Shown: in pieces, positions 35,370-43,941 of the stretch | Layout of the letters: the number at the start of each line of letters is the position of its first letter | Numbering within the stretch: the stretch's first letter is position 1 | Made by a program: the position numbers and the translations under genes | Origin: CAYPZL01 sp964415045 | GTDB lineage: Bacteria; Planctomycetota; Phycisphaerae; Sedimentisphaerales; Anaerobacaceae | Assembly (NCBI GenBank): GCA_964415045.1 | Contig: CAYPZL010000022.1 | Coordinates: 1 to 43,941 of the forward strand | DNA length: 43,941 nucleotides | Reading direction: 5' to 3' | Notes under the pieces: generated by a model | The model's database searches: none | What the model saw: the letters and a program-made list of their open reading frames with translations, nothing else | What the model was told of the DNA's origin: nothing

Positions 35370-38300
35370 ATGAGAATTCAATTGTTGCTCGTATTGGTTA
35401 TCGTTCTCCGGGCCGTCGGCGCTGGGGCTCAGACGCACCCCGTGGGCGATCTGAACGGAGATTACCGCGTCGATTTCGCGGACTTGCGGATTTTCTCCGG
35501 AAGCTGGCTGGCCGAGGGCTGTCAGGGCGGCGGCTGCGAAGCGGACCTGGACGGCGCCGGGGACGTGGACCTGCGCGACTTCGCCTGGCTGGCGGAGAGC
35601 TGGAATACCGATGCCCGCACGCCGGTGATCAACGAGTTCATGGCCAGCAACGGCAGTCAGTTGCCGCTCGAAGAGGGCGAGATGCTGGACGCCGACGGTG
35701 ATTCCTCCGACTGGATCGAACTGTACAATCCGACCGACGCGGCGCTGGCCCTGGACGGCTGGTATTTCACCGACGACGCCGACGATCTGACCCGATGGCG
35801 GTTCCCGGAGGCGGTGACACTCGATGCAGGCGGTTTCCTGATCGTATTCGCCTCGGGCAAGGACCGCTCGAGCGGGGAGCTGCACACCAATTTCAAACTT
35901 GGCGCCGGAGGCGGCTACCTCGCTTTGGTCAGGCCCGACGGGCGGACGGTCGCCCATGAGTACGAGCCCGCCTACCCCGAGCAGATAAGTGACATTTCGT
36001 ACGGCCTGGGACAGTACGCCGTCGAGTGTGTCACCTCGGGCTCCGACGCCTCCTATCGCGTGCCCGAGGCCGAGGACGCCGGGCGGGACTGGACCGCCGT
36101 CGGGTTCGACGACGACGGCTGGCACACCGGCACCGCCAGCCTGGGCTTCTCCCCGACCGCGCAGTTGCTGGGCCAGGACATCGGCAATCCCTCCCTGCCC
36201 GGTGGATACACGCCGCAGGGGGCCGGGTACATGCTCCACGCTGAAGGCACGGATATCTGGGGCACGGCCGACTCGTTTTACTACTTCTACATGCCGCTCC
36301 GGGGCGACGGTGAGCTGACCGTGTTCGTAATGGGCATGGTCGGTACGGATTCCTGGGCCAAGGCCGGCGTCATGATTCGCGAGACACTCGCCCCCGGATC
36401 CAGGCATGTCATGGAAGTCGTCACCCCTGGCAACGGCACCGCCTTCCAGCGCCGCACCACGACCGGCGGCTCGTCTGTCTCGAACCATGGCAACGGGTTC
36501 GGCGTCCCGCGGTGGCTGCGCATCGTCAGGAGGGGCAGCACGTTCAGCGGGTACTATTCCGCCGACGGCGTCAACTGGACGCAGCACGGCACCGAAGCGG
36601 TGGACATGGCGTCCGACGCCTATATCGGCCTGTGCCTGACCTCGCACGCGCCGGGCAAGCTGGGGGCCGCGGTCTTTCAGAACATTTCCTTCGGCAGTCA
36701 GACGAACAATCTGCTCAAGGAGCGCATGTGGGGCGTCAACGCGTCGCTCTGGGCCCGCACCGAGTTCGTGGCCGAGGAGCCCGCGTTTTTTGACACGCTG
36801 CGATTGCAGATGCGCTACGAAGACGGTTTCGTCGCCTACCTCAACGGTGTGGAGGTCGCGCGGGATAACTGCGCCGGTGCGCCTCGATGGGATTCAACCG
36901 CCGAGGTTGACCGTCCCGATACACTTATGGGCCAGCCGGTCGTCTTCGACATTTCGGACCGCAAAGCCCTGATGCGCGAGGGCCGCAACGTCCTGGCCGT
37001 CCACGGTCTCAACGATAACATTGGCGACGAAACCTTCCTGATCGCGCCGGAGCTGGTCGCGGCCGGGCAAGTGCGGGTGCCCCAGTACTTCGTGACGCCC
37101 ACGCCGGGCCGGGCCAACGTCTCCGGCGCCCTCGATATCGTGGCCCGACCCGAGCTCAGCCACGAGCGCGGTCTCTACGAGGCCCCGTTCCTGCTGAGCA
37201 TGAGCTGCGATACGCCCGGCGCCGCCATTCGTTATACGGTCGATGGGACCGCCCCGACGGCGAGCACCGGGATAATCTACACCGGCCCGTTCACCATGGC
37301 CTCTACCATGTGCCTGCGGATCGCCGCGTTCAAGCCGGGCTGGATGCCCAGTCCCTTGCAGACCCACACCTACATATTCCCCGACCAGGTCGTGCGGCAG
37401 TCGAGCAACCCGCCGGGCTTCCCGGCCTCCTGGGGTGACACCGACGCCGACTACGAAATGGACCCCGATATCGTCGCCAGCGGCGCATACCGCGGCCAAG
37501 TCAAGGAAGCGTTGAAAGCCCTGCCCACGATGTCGATCGTCATGGACCTGGACGATCTGTTCGGCTCCAACGGCATCTACGCCAACTGGAACAGCAGCGG
37601 CGCGAACTGGGAACGGCCCTGCGCCGTGGAGCTGATCCATCCCGACGGCACGGAGGGCTTCGACGTGGATTGCGGCATCCGCATCTACGGTGGGGTCGGA
37701 CGGCGCGAGAAGAAGAAGTCGTTCCGCCTGATGTTCAAGCGGGAGTATGGCCCGACCAAGCTGCGCTATCCGCTGTTCGGCCCGGATGCGGCCGACTCCT
37801 TCGACCAGCTCATCCTGCGGGCTAATTTCAACGACGCCTACGTCTGGGGCGGCGACCGCTCGCAGTACATTCGCGACGAGTACGTGCGGCGCTTGCAGTT
37901 GGCCCTGGGCGATCCGTCTCCGCACGGGACGTTCGTTCACCTGTACATCAACGGCGTCTACTGGGGGCTCTACAACCCGACCGAGCGCCCGGAATCCGCT
38001 TTTGCCGCCACCTACTTTGGAGGCGACAAGGAGGACTGGGACGCCCTGAACTCGGGCCGGCCCCTGGGCGACAGCACCACCGCGACCTGGAATGCCATGC
38101 TCAGCCAGGTGCGCCAGGGCGTCGAGACCAACGCCGGCTACCAGCGGCTCCAGGGCAACAATCCCGACGGCACGCCCAATCCCGACTACGTGGACTACCT
38201 GGACATCGACAACTACATCAATTACATGATCCTCAACTTCTTCGTGGGCAACCGGGACTGGCCCGGCCACAACTGGTACGCCGCCATGAATCACACCGAC

Positions 38301-41300
38301 CCCACCGGCTGGAAGTCCTTCTCCTGGGACGCCGAGTGGGTCGTCGGCATGAATTCGGGCGTCAACGAGAACCGAACGAGCGTGAACAACAGTCTTTGCG
38401 AGCCCTACGCCAGATTGCGGACCAATCCCGAGTTTTGTTTGAAATTCGGCGATCAGGTCCACCGCACCTTCTTCCATGACGGTCCGTTCTACGTCGATGG
38501 TGCGAATCCGCAGTGGGACCCGAGCCATCCCGAGCGCAACCGCCCGGCGGCGCTCTACGCGGCGCTGGCCGACTGGGTGGAGCCGGCCATGCTGGGCGAG
38601 TCGGCCCGCTGGGGCGACATCCGGGGCGGCTCCCCGTATCGCATCGAGCAGTGGCGGAGCCAGCGGGACTGGGTCCTCAACACCTACATGCCGCAGCGCG
38701 CGGGCAACGTGCTCGAACAGTTGCGTGACGCCGGGTTGTATCCCACCGTCGATGCGCCCGCATTTTTCGTCGACGGTGCTGCCCAACACGGGGGACAGAT
38801 CGGCTCGCACAGCCTCCTGACGATGAGCGCACCCAAGGGCGCCGTGTACTACACCACCGACGGGACCGATCCGCGCCTGCCCGCGTGGATGTCGGACGAC
38901 AACAAGATCGTGACGCTGCTGACCGAAGACGCGCCGAAGCGCGTGCTCGTGCCCAGTCCGGCCAACGGGGGCGACGCTTTGGGCAACACGCCGGCCGGCT
39001 TTGACGTGACGTTCTACAAGGCCAGCGTCAGCGTCGGCGATCTGGATACCGCCGAGATGGTCGTCGCCAGTCCTTTGTACCGAGCGAGCAGCGCGCGGGA
39101 GCAGGCCTCGACGATCAACTATTTCAATACGGGCGGCCCCGGTCATTTCGACGACGACCGGCCCTTCCCCGGAACCGCTATCGGCGCCGACGTCGAGGAC
39201 TTCGTGATCCTGGCCACCGCCAAGGTCCTGATTCCGGAGGCCGGCGCATGGACCTTCGGCGTCAACAGCGACGACGGCTTTCGCCTGACGCTGACGAACG
39301 GTCGCCAGACCTATTCCAGCTCGTACCCGAATCCCCGGGGCCCGGGGGACACGCTCGAGACCTTCCAGATCGTCGAGGCGGGACAGTACGACCTGCGGCT
39401 GATCTTCTACGAGCGCGGCGGCGGGTCGGAGCTGGAGCTCTTCGCCGCCCGGGGGAGCCGCACGAGCTTTAGTGCCGGTGTCTTCCATCTCGTCGGTGAC
39501 ATCGCCTCCGGCGGACTCCAGGTGGGAGAGGGCAACGTCTGGTTCACCAACTACTTTGACGACAGCTCGTGGACGGCCGGCACCGGTGGTGTCGGCTACG
39601 AAGCGAGCGGCGGCGCCTATCCCGATTACTTCGATATCGACGTGCTCGATCAGATGCACAACCTCAACGGCTCCTGCTACATTCGCATCCCCTTCACCGT
39701 CTCCGGCGCGGAATTCGCCAACATGATGTTGAAGATCCGCTACGACGACGGATTCGTCGCGTACATCAACGGAGCCGAGGTGGCCCGGCGCAACTTCACC
39801 GGCGATCCCGCCTGGGACTCGACCGCCAGCGGGTCGAATTCCGACGACGCGGCCGTGACACTCGCGACCATCGACATCTCCGACCACGCCGGCCTGCTGT
39901 GGGAGGGCACGAATCTCCTGGCCATCCACGGCTTGAACACGTCAGTGAGCAGTTCCGACTTCCTGATCTCGGCCGAGCTCGTCGCCGGTGAGATCAGTCA
40001 GGGAGCGGTCTCTCCCACTGCGATTGCCTATACCGGCTCCTTTGCCCTGGCCCAGAGTACGCCCGTCAAGGCCCGGGCCTTTGACGGGCGCTGGAGCGCG
40101 CTGAGCGAGGCGGTCTTTGCCGTGGGCCCTGTGGCCGAGAATTTGCGGATCAGCGAGGTCATGTATCATCCAGCCGATACCGGCAGTCCTGACGATCCGA
40201 ATACCGAGTACGTCGAGTTGGTTAATGTCGGAACAGAGGCAATCGATCTCAATCTCGTCCAGTTCACCAACGGGATCGATTTTACGTTCGGCAGCTTCGA
40301 GCTGGCGCCGGGTGACTACTGTCTCGTCGTCAAGGATGTCACCGCCTTCGAGGGCAAGTACGGGGCCGGCCTCAATATCGCCGGCCGGTATTCGGGCAGT
40401 CTCAACAACGCCGGCGAACGCGTCGAGCTGCGCGACGCCGTCGGCGCCGTGATTCACGACTTCCGCTTCGAAGACAACTGGTTCGACATCACCGACGGCC
40501 AGGGCTTCTCGCTGACGGTCAAAGACCCGGTCACGATTGAGCCTGGAAACCTCGACAGCAAGAGCGCCTGGCGGCCCAGCGCCAATATCGACGGCTCGCC
40601 CGGTCTTGACGATGCCAGTGACATTGTCGAGCTCGGCGCCGTCGTCATCAACGAGCTGTTGGCCAATTCCGTCGGCGGCGAGCCCGACTGGATCGAGCTG
40701 CACAACACCACGAGCCAGCCCATCGACCTCGGCGGCTGGTTCCTCAGCGACGACGCCGACATCCTGACCAAGTACGAGATTGCCGCCGGCACCGTGCTAC
40801 CGGCGGGCGGGTATCTCGTCTTCGACCAGGACCACCACTTCGACAATCGCAACGATCCCGGATGTCACGAGCGTTTCGCCCTGAGCGCCGACGGCGAGAC
40901 GGTGTATCTCCATTCCGGCGCGCAGGGCAAGCTGACGGGCTACAGCGAGCAAGAGCGCTTCGACGCCTCCGATCCCGGCGTGTCGCTCGGCCGGCACCTC
41001 AAGAGCACGGGCACGTACAACTTCGTGCGCTTAAGCGCGCCGACGCCGGGCGCTGCCAACGCCGCCCCGCAGGTCGGACCGGTGGTGATTACCGAGATCA
41101 TGTACCATCCACCCGCTATCGCTGACGCGGAGTACGTCGAACTGCTCAACATCACCGACGCCCCCGTGACACTGTACGATGCACTCCGGGACGCGCCGTG
41201 GCGCTTCACCGACGACCCCGACGATCCGGGCATCGAGTTTTTCTTCCCGAGCGACCCACCCGTGACATTGGCGCCGGGCGAGTACCTCGTCCTGACCAAA

Positions 41301-41624
41301 GACGCCGATTTGCTCATCTCCAAATACGCGGTCCCGGCCGCTGTCCAGATCCTGGCCTGGGGCGCGGGCAGTCTGTCCAACGGCAGCGAGAAGATCCAGC
41401 TCAGCAAGCCGGGCGACGAGGACGACGACGAGCGTCACTGGCTCCGCGTCGACCGCGTCGTCTACAGCGACGGCTCGCATCCCGACGACTTTGCCGCCGG
41501 CGTCGACCCGTGGCCCACCGAAGCGGACGGACAGGGCGCGTCGCTTCGCCGGCTCGACCCGGCCGCGTACGGCAACGACCCCGTCAACTGGATCGCCTCG
41601 ACGCCGTCACCCGGCGCCCCGTGA
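35370..41624 (+). CDS. Giant secreted dockerin / lamin-tail / CotH-kinase / PA14 protein
   Basis: 2084 residues; GGAAGAGG 9 bases before the ATG; signal peptide MRIQLLLVLVIVLRAVGAGAQ. Approximate domains: 27-79 dockerin-like pair (GDLNGDYRVDFADL, DLDGAGDVDLRDF); 86-220 lamin-tail domain; 295-445 concanavalin-like; 450-570 a beta-sandwich (RYEDGFVAYLNGVEVA...NVLAVHGLN); 590-670 chitobiase-C-like (AAIRYTVDGTAPTAST); ~715-1010 CotH kinase (RSQYIRDEYVRRLQLA, LYINGVYWGLYNPTERP, SWDAEWVVG with candidate catalytic Asp); ~1130-1190 chitobiase-C-like; ~1270-1380 PA14-like; ~1395-1545 a second copy of the sandwich (RYDDGFVAYINGAEVA...NLLAIHGLN); three more lamin-tail domains to the end (VVINELLANS, VVITEIMYHP). 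No anchor is visible. It may phosphorylate extracellular targets through CotH. Confidence 0.88.
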   Translation: MRIQLLLVLVIVLRAVGAGAQTHPVGDLNGDYRVDFADLRIFSGSWLAEGCQGGGCEADLDGAGDVDLRDFAWLAESWNTDARTPVINEFMASNGSQLPLEEGEMLDADGDSSDWIELYNPTDAALALDGWYFTDDADDLTRWRFPEAVTLDAGGFLIVFASGKDRSSGELHTNFKLGAGGGYLALVRPDGRTVAHEYEPAYPEQISDISYGLGQYAVECVTSGSDASYRVPEAEDAGRDWTAVGFDDDGWHTGTASLGFSPTAQLLGQDIGNPSLPGGYTPQGAGYMLHAEGTDIWGTADSFYYFYMPLRGDGELTVFVMGMVGTDSWAKAGVMIRETLAPGSRHVMEVVTPGNGTAFQRRTTTGGSSVSNHGNGFGVPRWLRIVRRGSTFSGYYSADGVNWTQHGTEAVDMASDAYIGLCLTSHAPGKLGAAVFQNISFGSQTNNLLKERMWGVNASLWARTEFVAEEPAFFDTLRLQMRYEDGFVAYLNGVEVARDNCAGAPRWDSTAEVDRPDTLMGQPVVFDISDRKALMREGRNVLAVHGLNDNIGDETFLIAPELVAAGQVRVPQYFVTPTPGRANVSGALDIVARPELSHERGLYEAPFLLSMSCDTPGAAIRYTVDGTAPTASTGIIYTGPFTMASTMCLRIAAFKPGWMPSPLQTHTYIFPDQVVRQSSNPPGFPASWGDTDADYEMDPDIVASGAYRGQVKEALKALPTMSIVMDLDDLFGSNGIYANWNSSGANWERPCAVELIHPDGTEGFDVDCGIRIYGGVGRREKKKSFRLMFKREYGPTKLRYPLFGPDAADSFDQLILRANFNDAYVWGGDRSQYIRDEYVRRLQLALGDPSPHGTFVHLYINGVYWGLYNPTERPESAFAATYFGGDKEDWDALNSGRPLGDSTTATWNAMLSQVRQGVETNAGYQRLQGNNPDGTPNPDYVDYLDIDNYINYMILNFFVGNRDWPGHNWYAAMNHTDPTGWKSFSWDAEWVVGMNSGVNENRTSVNNSLCEPYARLRTNPEFCLKFGDQVHRTFFHDGPFYVDGANPQWDPSHPERNRPAALYAALADWVEPAMLGESARWGDIRGGSPYRIEQWRSQRDWVLNTYMPQRAGNVLEQLRDAGLYPTVDAPAFFVDGAAQHGGQIGSHSLLTMSAPKGAVYYTTDGTDPRLPAWMSDDNKIVTLLTEDAPKRVLVPSPANGGDALGNTPAGFDVTFYKASVSVGDLDTAEMVVASPLYRASSAREQASTINYFNTGGPGHFDDDRPFPGTAIGADVEDFVILATAKVLIPEAGAWTFGVNSDDGFRLTLTNGRQTYSSSYPNPRGPGDTLETFQIVEAGQYDLRLIFYERGGGSELELFAARGSRTSFSAGVFHLVGDIASGGLQVGEGNVWFTNYFDDSSWTAGTGGVGYEASGGAYPDYFDIDVLDQMHNLNGSCYIRIPFTVSGAEFANMMLKIRYDDGFVAYINGAEVARRNFTGDPAWDSTASGSNSDDAAVTLATIDISDHAGLLWEGTNLLAIHGLNTSVSSSDFLISAELVAGEISQGAVSPTAIAYTGSFALAQSTPVKARAFDGRWSALSEAVFAVGPVAENLRISEVMYHPADTGSPDDPNTEYVELVNVGTEAIDLNLVQFTNGIDFTFGSFELAPGDYCLVVKDVTAFEGKYGAGLNIAGRYSGSLNNAGERVELRDAVGAVIHDFRFEDNWFDITDGQGFSLTVKDPVTIEPGNLDSKSAWRPSANIDGSPGLDDASDIVELGAVVINELLANSVGGEPDWIELHNTTSQPIDLGGWFLSDDADILTKYEIAAGTVLPAGGYLVFDQDHHFDNRNDPGCHERFALSADGETVYLHSGAQGKLTGYSEQERFDASDPGVSLGRHLKSTGTYNFVRLSAPTPGAANAAPQVGPVVITEIMYHPPAIADAEYVELLNITDAPVTLYDALRDAPWRFTDDPDDPGIEFFFPSDPPVTLAPGEYLVLTKDADLLISKYAVPAAVQILAWGAGSLSNGSEKIQLSKPGDEDDDERHWLRVDRVVYSDGSHPDDFAAGVDPWPTEADGQGASLRRLDPAAYGNDPVNWIASTPSPGAP

Positions 41625-41650
41625 CAGGGGCGACCACCGACGACAAACCT

Positions 41651-41680
41651 CTGTCATCCTGAGCCGGAGGCGAAGGACCC
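41651..41680 (+). repeat. Possible dispersed GTCATCCTGAGC-type repeat
   Basis: CTGTCATCCTGAGC followed by CGGAGGCGAAGGACCC resembles the widespread short intergenic repeat of the form GTCATCCTGAGCGAAGCGAAGGATC. It is the only copy I noticed in the window and lies just after a stop codon. Function unknown. Confidence 0.45.
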
Positions 41681-41786
41681 GGCCTGAGAACGAGAAGTGT
41701 TTCCCATACGCAGGCGTCCGCGGCAACGGAATTCCGTCGCAGGCGCACGCGCGGCGGCGTTCGAGTCCGGTTCGGCGGCGCCGGCG

Positions 41787-43772
41787 TTACCGCACGGCGG
41801 ACAGGCGGATCAGGCTCACGTCGTGCCGGCCGATCTTCGTGCCGAACCGCTCGTCGAACGTGCCGAGGTCCTTCTGCCGCCACAGGTCTCGAACGCGCCA
41901 TTTGCCCGCGATGCCCAGCAGCGGCCAATCGACCGCGATCTCGCGCGGCATCTCGGCGAGGTTGAACAGCCCGACCGCCCAGGAGCTGTCTTCCATGAGC
42001 TTGGCCATGATCAGCGTCTCGTCGTTCTGCACCAGCGGCTTGGCCTGCTGCCCGAGCGGATCCTGATCGACCTCGATCACCTCGGCGTTGCACAGCACGT
42101 TCAGCGTGAACTCGTCCAGGTAGCGCATATCGCCCGAGAAGAACAGCGGGGCGGCCATCAGGCACCACATCGACATGTAGCTGTACTGCTCGCTCGGCGT
42201 CAGGGTCGTTGGCTGTGGCGGAGCGTTCTGGTTGCGGGCGTTGCCGACCGAGCCGATGAGGATATAGTCCGGGTCGTTCCAGTAGCCCGGGTGGGCGTAC
42301 TCGTAGTGCCGGGCGTTGCTCAGGCCGATGTGATAGAAGCCGGGCAGCAGGCTCCCGCGCGCCAGGCCGAGGTCGCCGGTCGTTCGCGAGCAGTGTCCGC
42401 CGACCTCGGCGCCCCAGGTCCAGACGTCCGCCATGCCGTACTGGCACAGGTTCAGCAGGATGTCGCGGTCGAGCGTCCTGAGGATGTCACCCATCTTTTG
42501 ATACGGCCTCTTGTAGTGCTCCAGCTCCTTACCGCCGGCCACGCCTCCGTAGGAGCACCAGTCATACTTGAGGAAGTCGAAGCCCCACTCGGCGAATTTC
42601 TCGGCGTCGATGCGCTCGTGCTCGTAGCTGGCGACGTAGCCGGCGCACGTCCAGGGGCCGGGGCCGGTGTAGAGACCCGCCTTGAGTCCCTTGCTGTGGA
42701 TGTAGTCCACCATGCCCTTGATATCGGGGAACTTGGCGTTGGGCAGGATGGCCTTCTGCTCGTCGCGGTAGGGTTCGTCGCCGCGCTTCTTCATCCAGCA
42801 GTCGTCGATGTTGACGTAGGCGTACCCGTAGTCGGCCATGCCCGATTCGATCATCACGTCGGCGGCGTTGCGCATGTGCTGCTCGGTGACGTGGTGATAG
42901 TGGATGTACCAACTGTTCCAGCCCATCGGCGGGGTCAGCGCCAGCGTGTCACCGACGACGATGCGGAAGATGCGGCTGTCGTGCCCGGCGCCGTTGCGGG
43001 CCTGCAATGTCACGATGTACTCGCCGGGTTGCTTCGGGGCGTGGCCGGTGATGATGCCGGTGTCGCGGTCGAGTTTCAGGCTTTGCGGCAGGTTCCGGGC
43101 CGCGAAGCGGATCGGCCGCTCGCCCGTGCAGGGGATGCGGTAAATGAACGGCCTCCCCGGGCGGCAGCCGTAGACTTTCGGACCGTTGATCCTCGGCTCG
43201 GGCCCCGGCTTGGGCGTGAGAATTACCTTCTCTTCGGCCGGCAGCTCCGGCGGATCGACCGCCTCGGGAGCCGCGCCGGTAGTGACGAATTCCGCCTCGG
43301 CCCAGTTGGCGTGATCGTAACCGATTCCGTCGTCGCCCGAGGTCACCAGCAGCATCAGGTGCGTCACGCCCGTCAGGGCCACGTCGACCGCCCGGGCCTT
43401 CTGGCCGCCTTTCATCAGGCCGCTGTCGAAAAGCTTCTTGCCGTCGCCGTAGAGGCGGAAGCGAATACTGCCGTTTCCGCCGGCCCCGTCGTCGACGCCG
43501 ACCCGGGCGCGGAACCGCTCGGTCTTGCCGTCGAGCTTAACGTGCAGGATCGAGCCGGCGTGCGTGCCGACGCCGGAATCGAACGTCCGGCCGGCGATGG
43601 AAAGCGTCTTGCCCGTAACGCTCTTATCCACGAGCGGCTTGCCCCACCCGCTGGACATTTTCGACAGATCGAGCTTCCCTAACGGCACAATCTCACCCTG
43701 AGCCGGCCCGGCCGGCCCGAAAACCATCAACAACCCCGCCAGCACCGAAATTCTTGCACAATTGCTCAGCAT
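41787..43772 (-). CDS. Secreted NPCBM-GH27 alpha-galactosidase-like enzyme
   Basis: 661 residues from the ATG at 43772 (GGAAGGG 9 bases upstream); signal peptide MLSNCARISVLAGLLMVFGPAGPAQG. Residues ~25-165 are an NPCBM carbohydrate-binding domain (GKTLSIAGRTFDSGVGTHAGS). Residues ~200-290 are a putative Ig-like domain (LPQSLKLDRDTGIITG). The GH27 barrel starts at ~300 with TPPMGWNSWYIHY; YVNIDDCWM and FLKYDWC (nucleophile Asp) follow, and the general acid region is near YWNDPDYI. The C-terminal beta domain ends at LIRLSAVR. It would release terminal alpha-linked galactose (or a similar sugar) outside the cytoplasm. It converges with the lamin-tail gene, 162 bases apart. Confidence 0.92.
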   Translation of the reverse strand: MLSNCARISVLAGLLMVFGPAGPAQGEIVPLGKLDLSKMSSGWGKPLVDKSVTGKTLSIAGRTFDSGVGTHAGSILHVKLDGKTERFRARVGVDDGAGGNGSIRFRLYGDGKKLFDSGLMKGGQKARAVDVALTGVTHLMLLVTSGDDGIGYDHANWAEAEFVTTGAAPEAVDPPELPAEEKVILTPKPGPEPRINGPKVYGCRPGRPFIYRIPCTGERPIRFAARNLPQSLKLDRDTGIITGHAPKQPGEYIVTLQARNGAGHDSRIFRIVVGDTLALTPPMGWNSWYIHYHHVTEQHMRNAADVMIESGMADYGYAYVNIDDCWMKKRGDEPYRDEQKAILPNAKFPDIKGMVDYIHSKGLKAGLYTGPGPWTCAGYVASYEHERIDAEKFAEWGFDFLKYDWCSYGGVAGGKELEHYKRPYQKMGDILRTLDRDILLNLCQYGMADVWTWGAEVGGHCSRTTGDLGLARGSLLPGFYHIGLSNARHYEYAHPGYWNDPDYILIGSVGNARNQNAPPQPTTLTPSEQYSYMSMWCLMAAPLFFSGDMRYLDEFTLNVLCNAEVIEVDQDPLGQQAKPLVQNDETLIMAKLMEDSSWAVGLFNLAEMPREIAVDWPLLGIAGKWRVRDLWRQKDLGTFDERFGTKIGRHDVSLIRLSAVR

Positions 43773-43830
43773 CGTCGTTTTCCCTTCCAATCGGCCTTCA
43801 TTGCACGCTGATTCGCCACAGCAAGGCCCA

Positions 43831-43861
43831 ATCCTATTCATGAAAGGCTGCCGGTTGTCAA
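43831..43861 (-). promoter_or_regulatory. Possible promoter of the GH27 gene
   Basis: On the minus strand: TTGACA, 19 bases, TAGGAT. The -35 is consensus but the spacing is long. It lies about 60 bases before the ATG at 43772. From 43862 to the window end I see no gene. Confidence 0.4.
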
Positions 43862-43941
43862 GGACTATTCTCCATCGGTTCATTTCTGTGTCTGTGCAGA
43901 TTTTAGGGCACGTTGGCTTTGGGCCAGTAGGTCGTCCATTG

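Noticed and set aside
1..43941. CRISPR arrays, tRNA or rRNA genes, insertion sequences, prophage genes
   Set aside because: No regularly spaced repeats, cloverleaf sequences, transposase or phage protein signatures were seen.

Overview
The window looks like a chromosomal stretch from a polysaccharide-degrading planctomycete, most likely Phycisphaerae of the Sedimentisphaerales type. I infer this from gene content, not from a marker gene. The evidence is: very large secreted proteins built from LamG, Fn3-like, PA14, discoidin, CotH and lamin-tail modules, with recurring 'YYWRVDE' Fn3 signatures; a Tat-exported S1 sulfatase; a Tat-exported Gfo/Idh/MocA oxidoreductase; an H-X9-DG pseudopilin; a CHAD protein; and several glycoside hydrolases. 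I see no rRNA, tRNA, CRISPR array, transposase or phage gene.

Layout. 1-9000: the tail of one secreted protein, then two large paralogous secreted multidomain proteins (1099-5070 and 5773-8847). Each of the three is followed by a strong 12-bp hairpin terminator. Each of the two complete genes is preceded by a long 5' leader, and the two leaders share a promoter and about 200 nt of related sequence. 9203-17784: a likely operon of a URO-D-like protein, a RhaT-type rhamnose transporter, an L-rhamnose mutarotase and a 1914-residue secreted GH38-discoidin-DUF5703 fusion. 17932-22549: a CHAD protein with an apparent internal deletion that runs in frame into a small zinc-ribbon gene, a pseudopilin and a secreted protein (both minus strand), and a radical SAM protein. 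22622-25640 (minus): a Gfo/Idh/MocA oxidoreductase and a sulfatase whose last 45 codons are cut off by one in-frame TAA. 25911-31233 (plus): an orphan Wzz-like protein, then a GH172 (DUF2961) enzyme translationally coupled to a secreted transglutaminase-like protein. 31286-35053 (minus): a GH106-like enzyme and a beta-CASP metallo-beta-lactamase exonuclease. 35370-41624: a 2084-residue dockerin/lamin-tail/CotH surface protein whose promoter resembles those of the first two genes. 41787-43772 (minus): an NPCBM-GH27 alpha-galactosidase.

Together the genes suggest capture and breakdown of a complex, probably rhamnose-containing and possibly sulfated, glycan. Secreted hydrolases and the sulfatase would cut it. 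RhaT and the mutarotase would handle released L-rhamnose; no rhamnose isomerase, kinase or aldolase is in the window. Large LamG/lamin-tail proteins would serve in surface binding or structure. The substrate is inferred, not shown.

The most interesting signals are: (i) the shared extended -10 promoter plus conserved leader upstream of the secreted paralogs, with a third promoter copy about 30 kb away; (ii) the GH38/DUF5703 two-enzyme fusion carrying an apparently circularly permuted LamG insert; and (iii) decay or reading-frame events in the sulfatase and CHAD genes.
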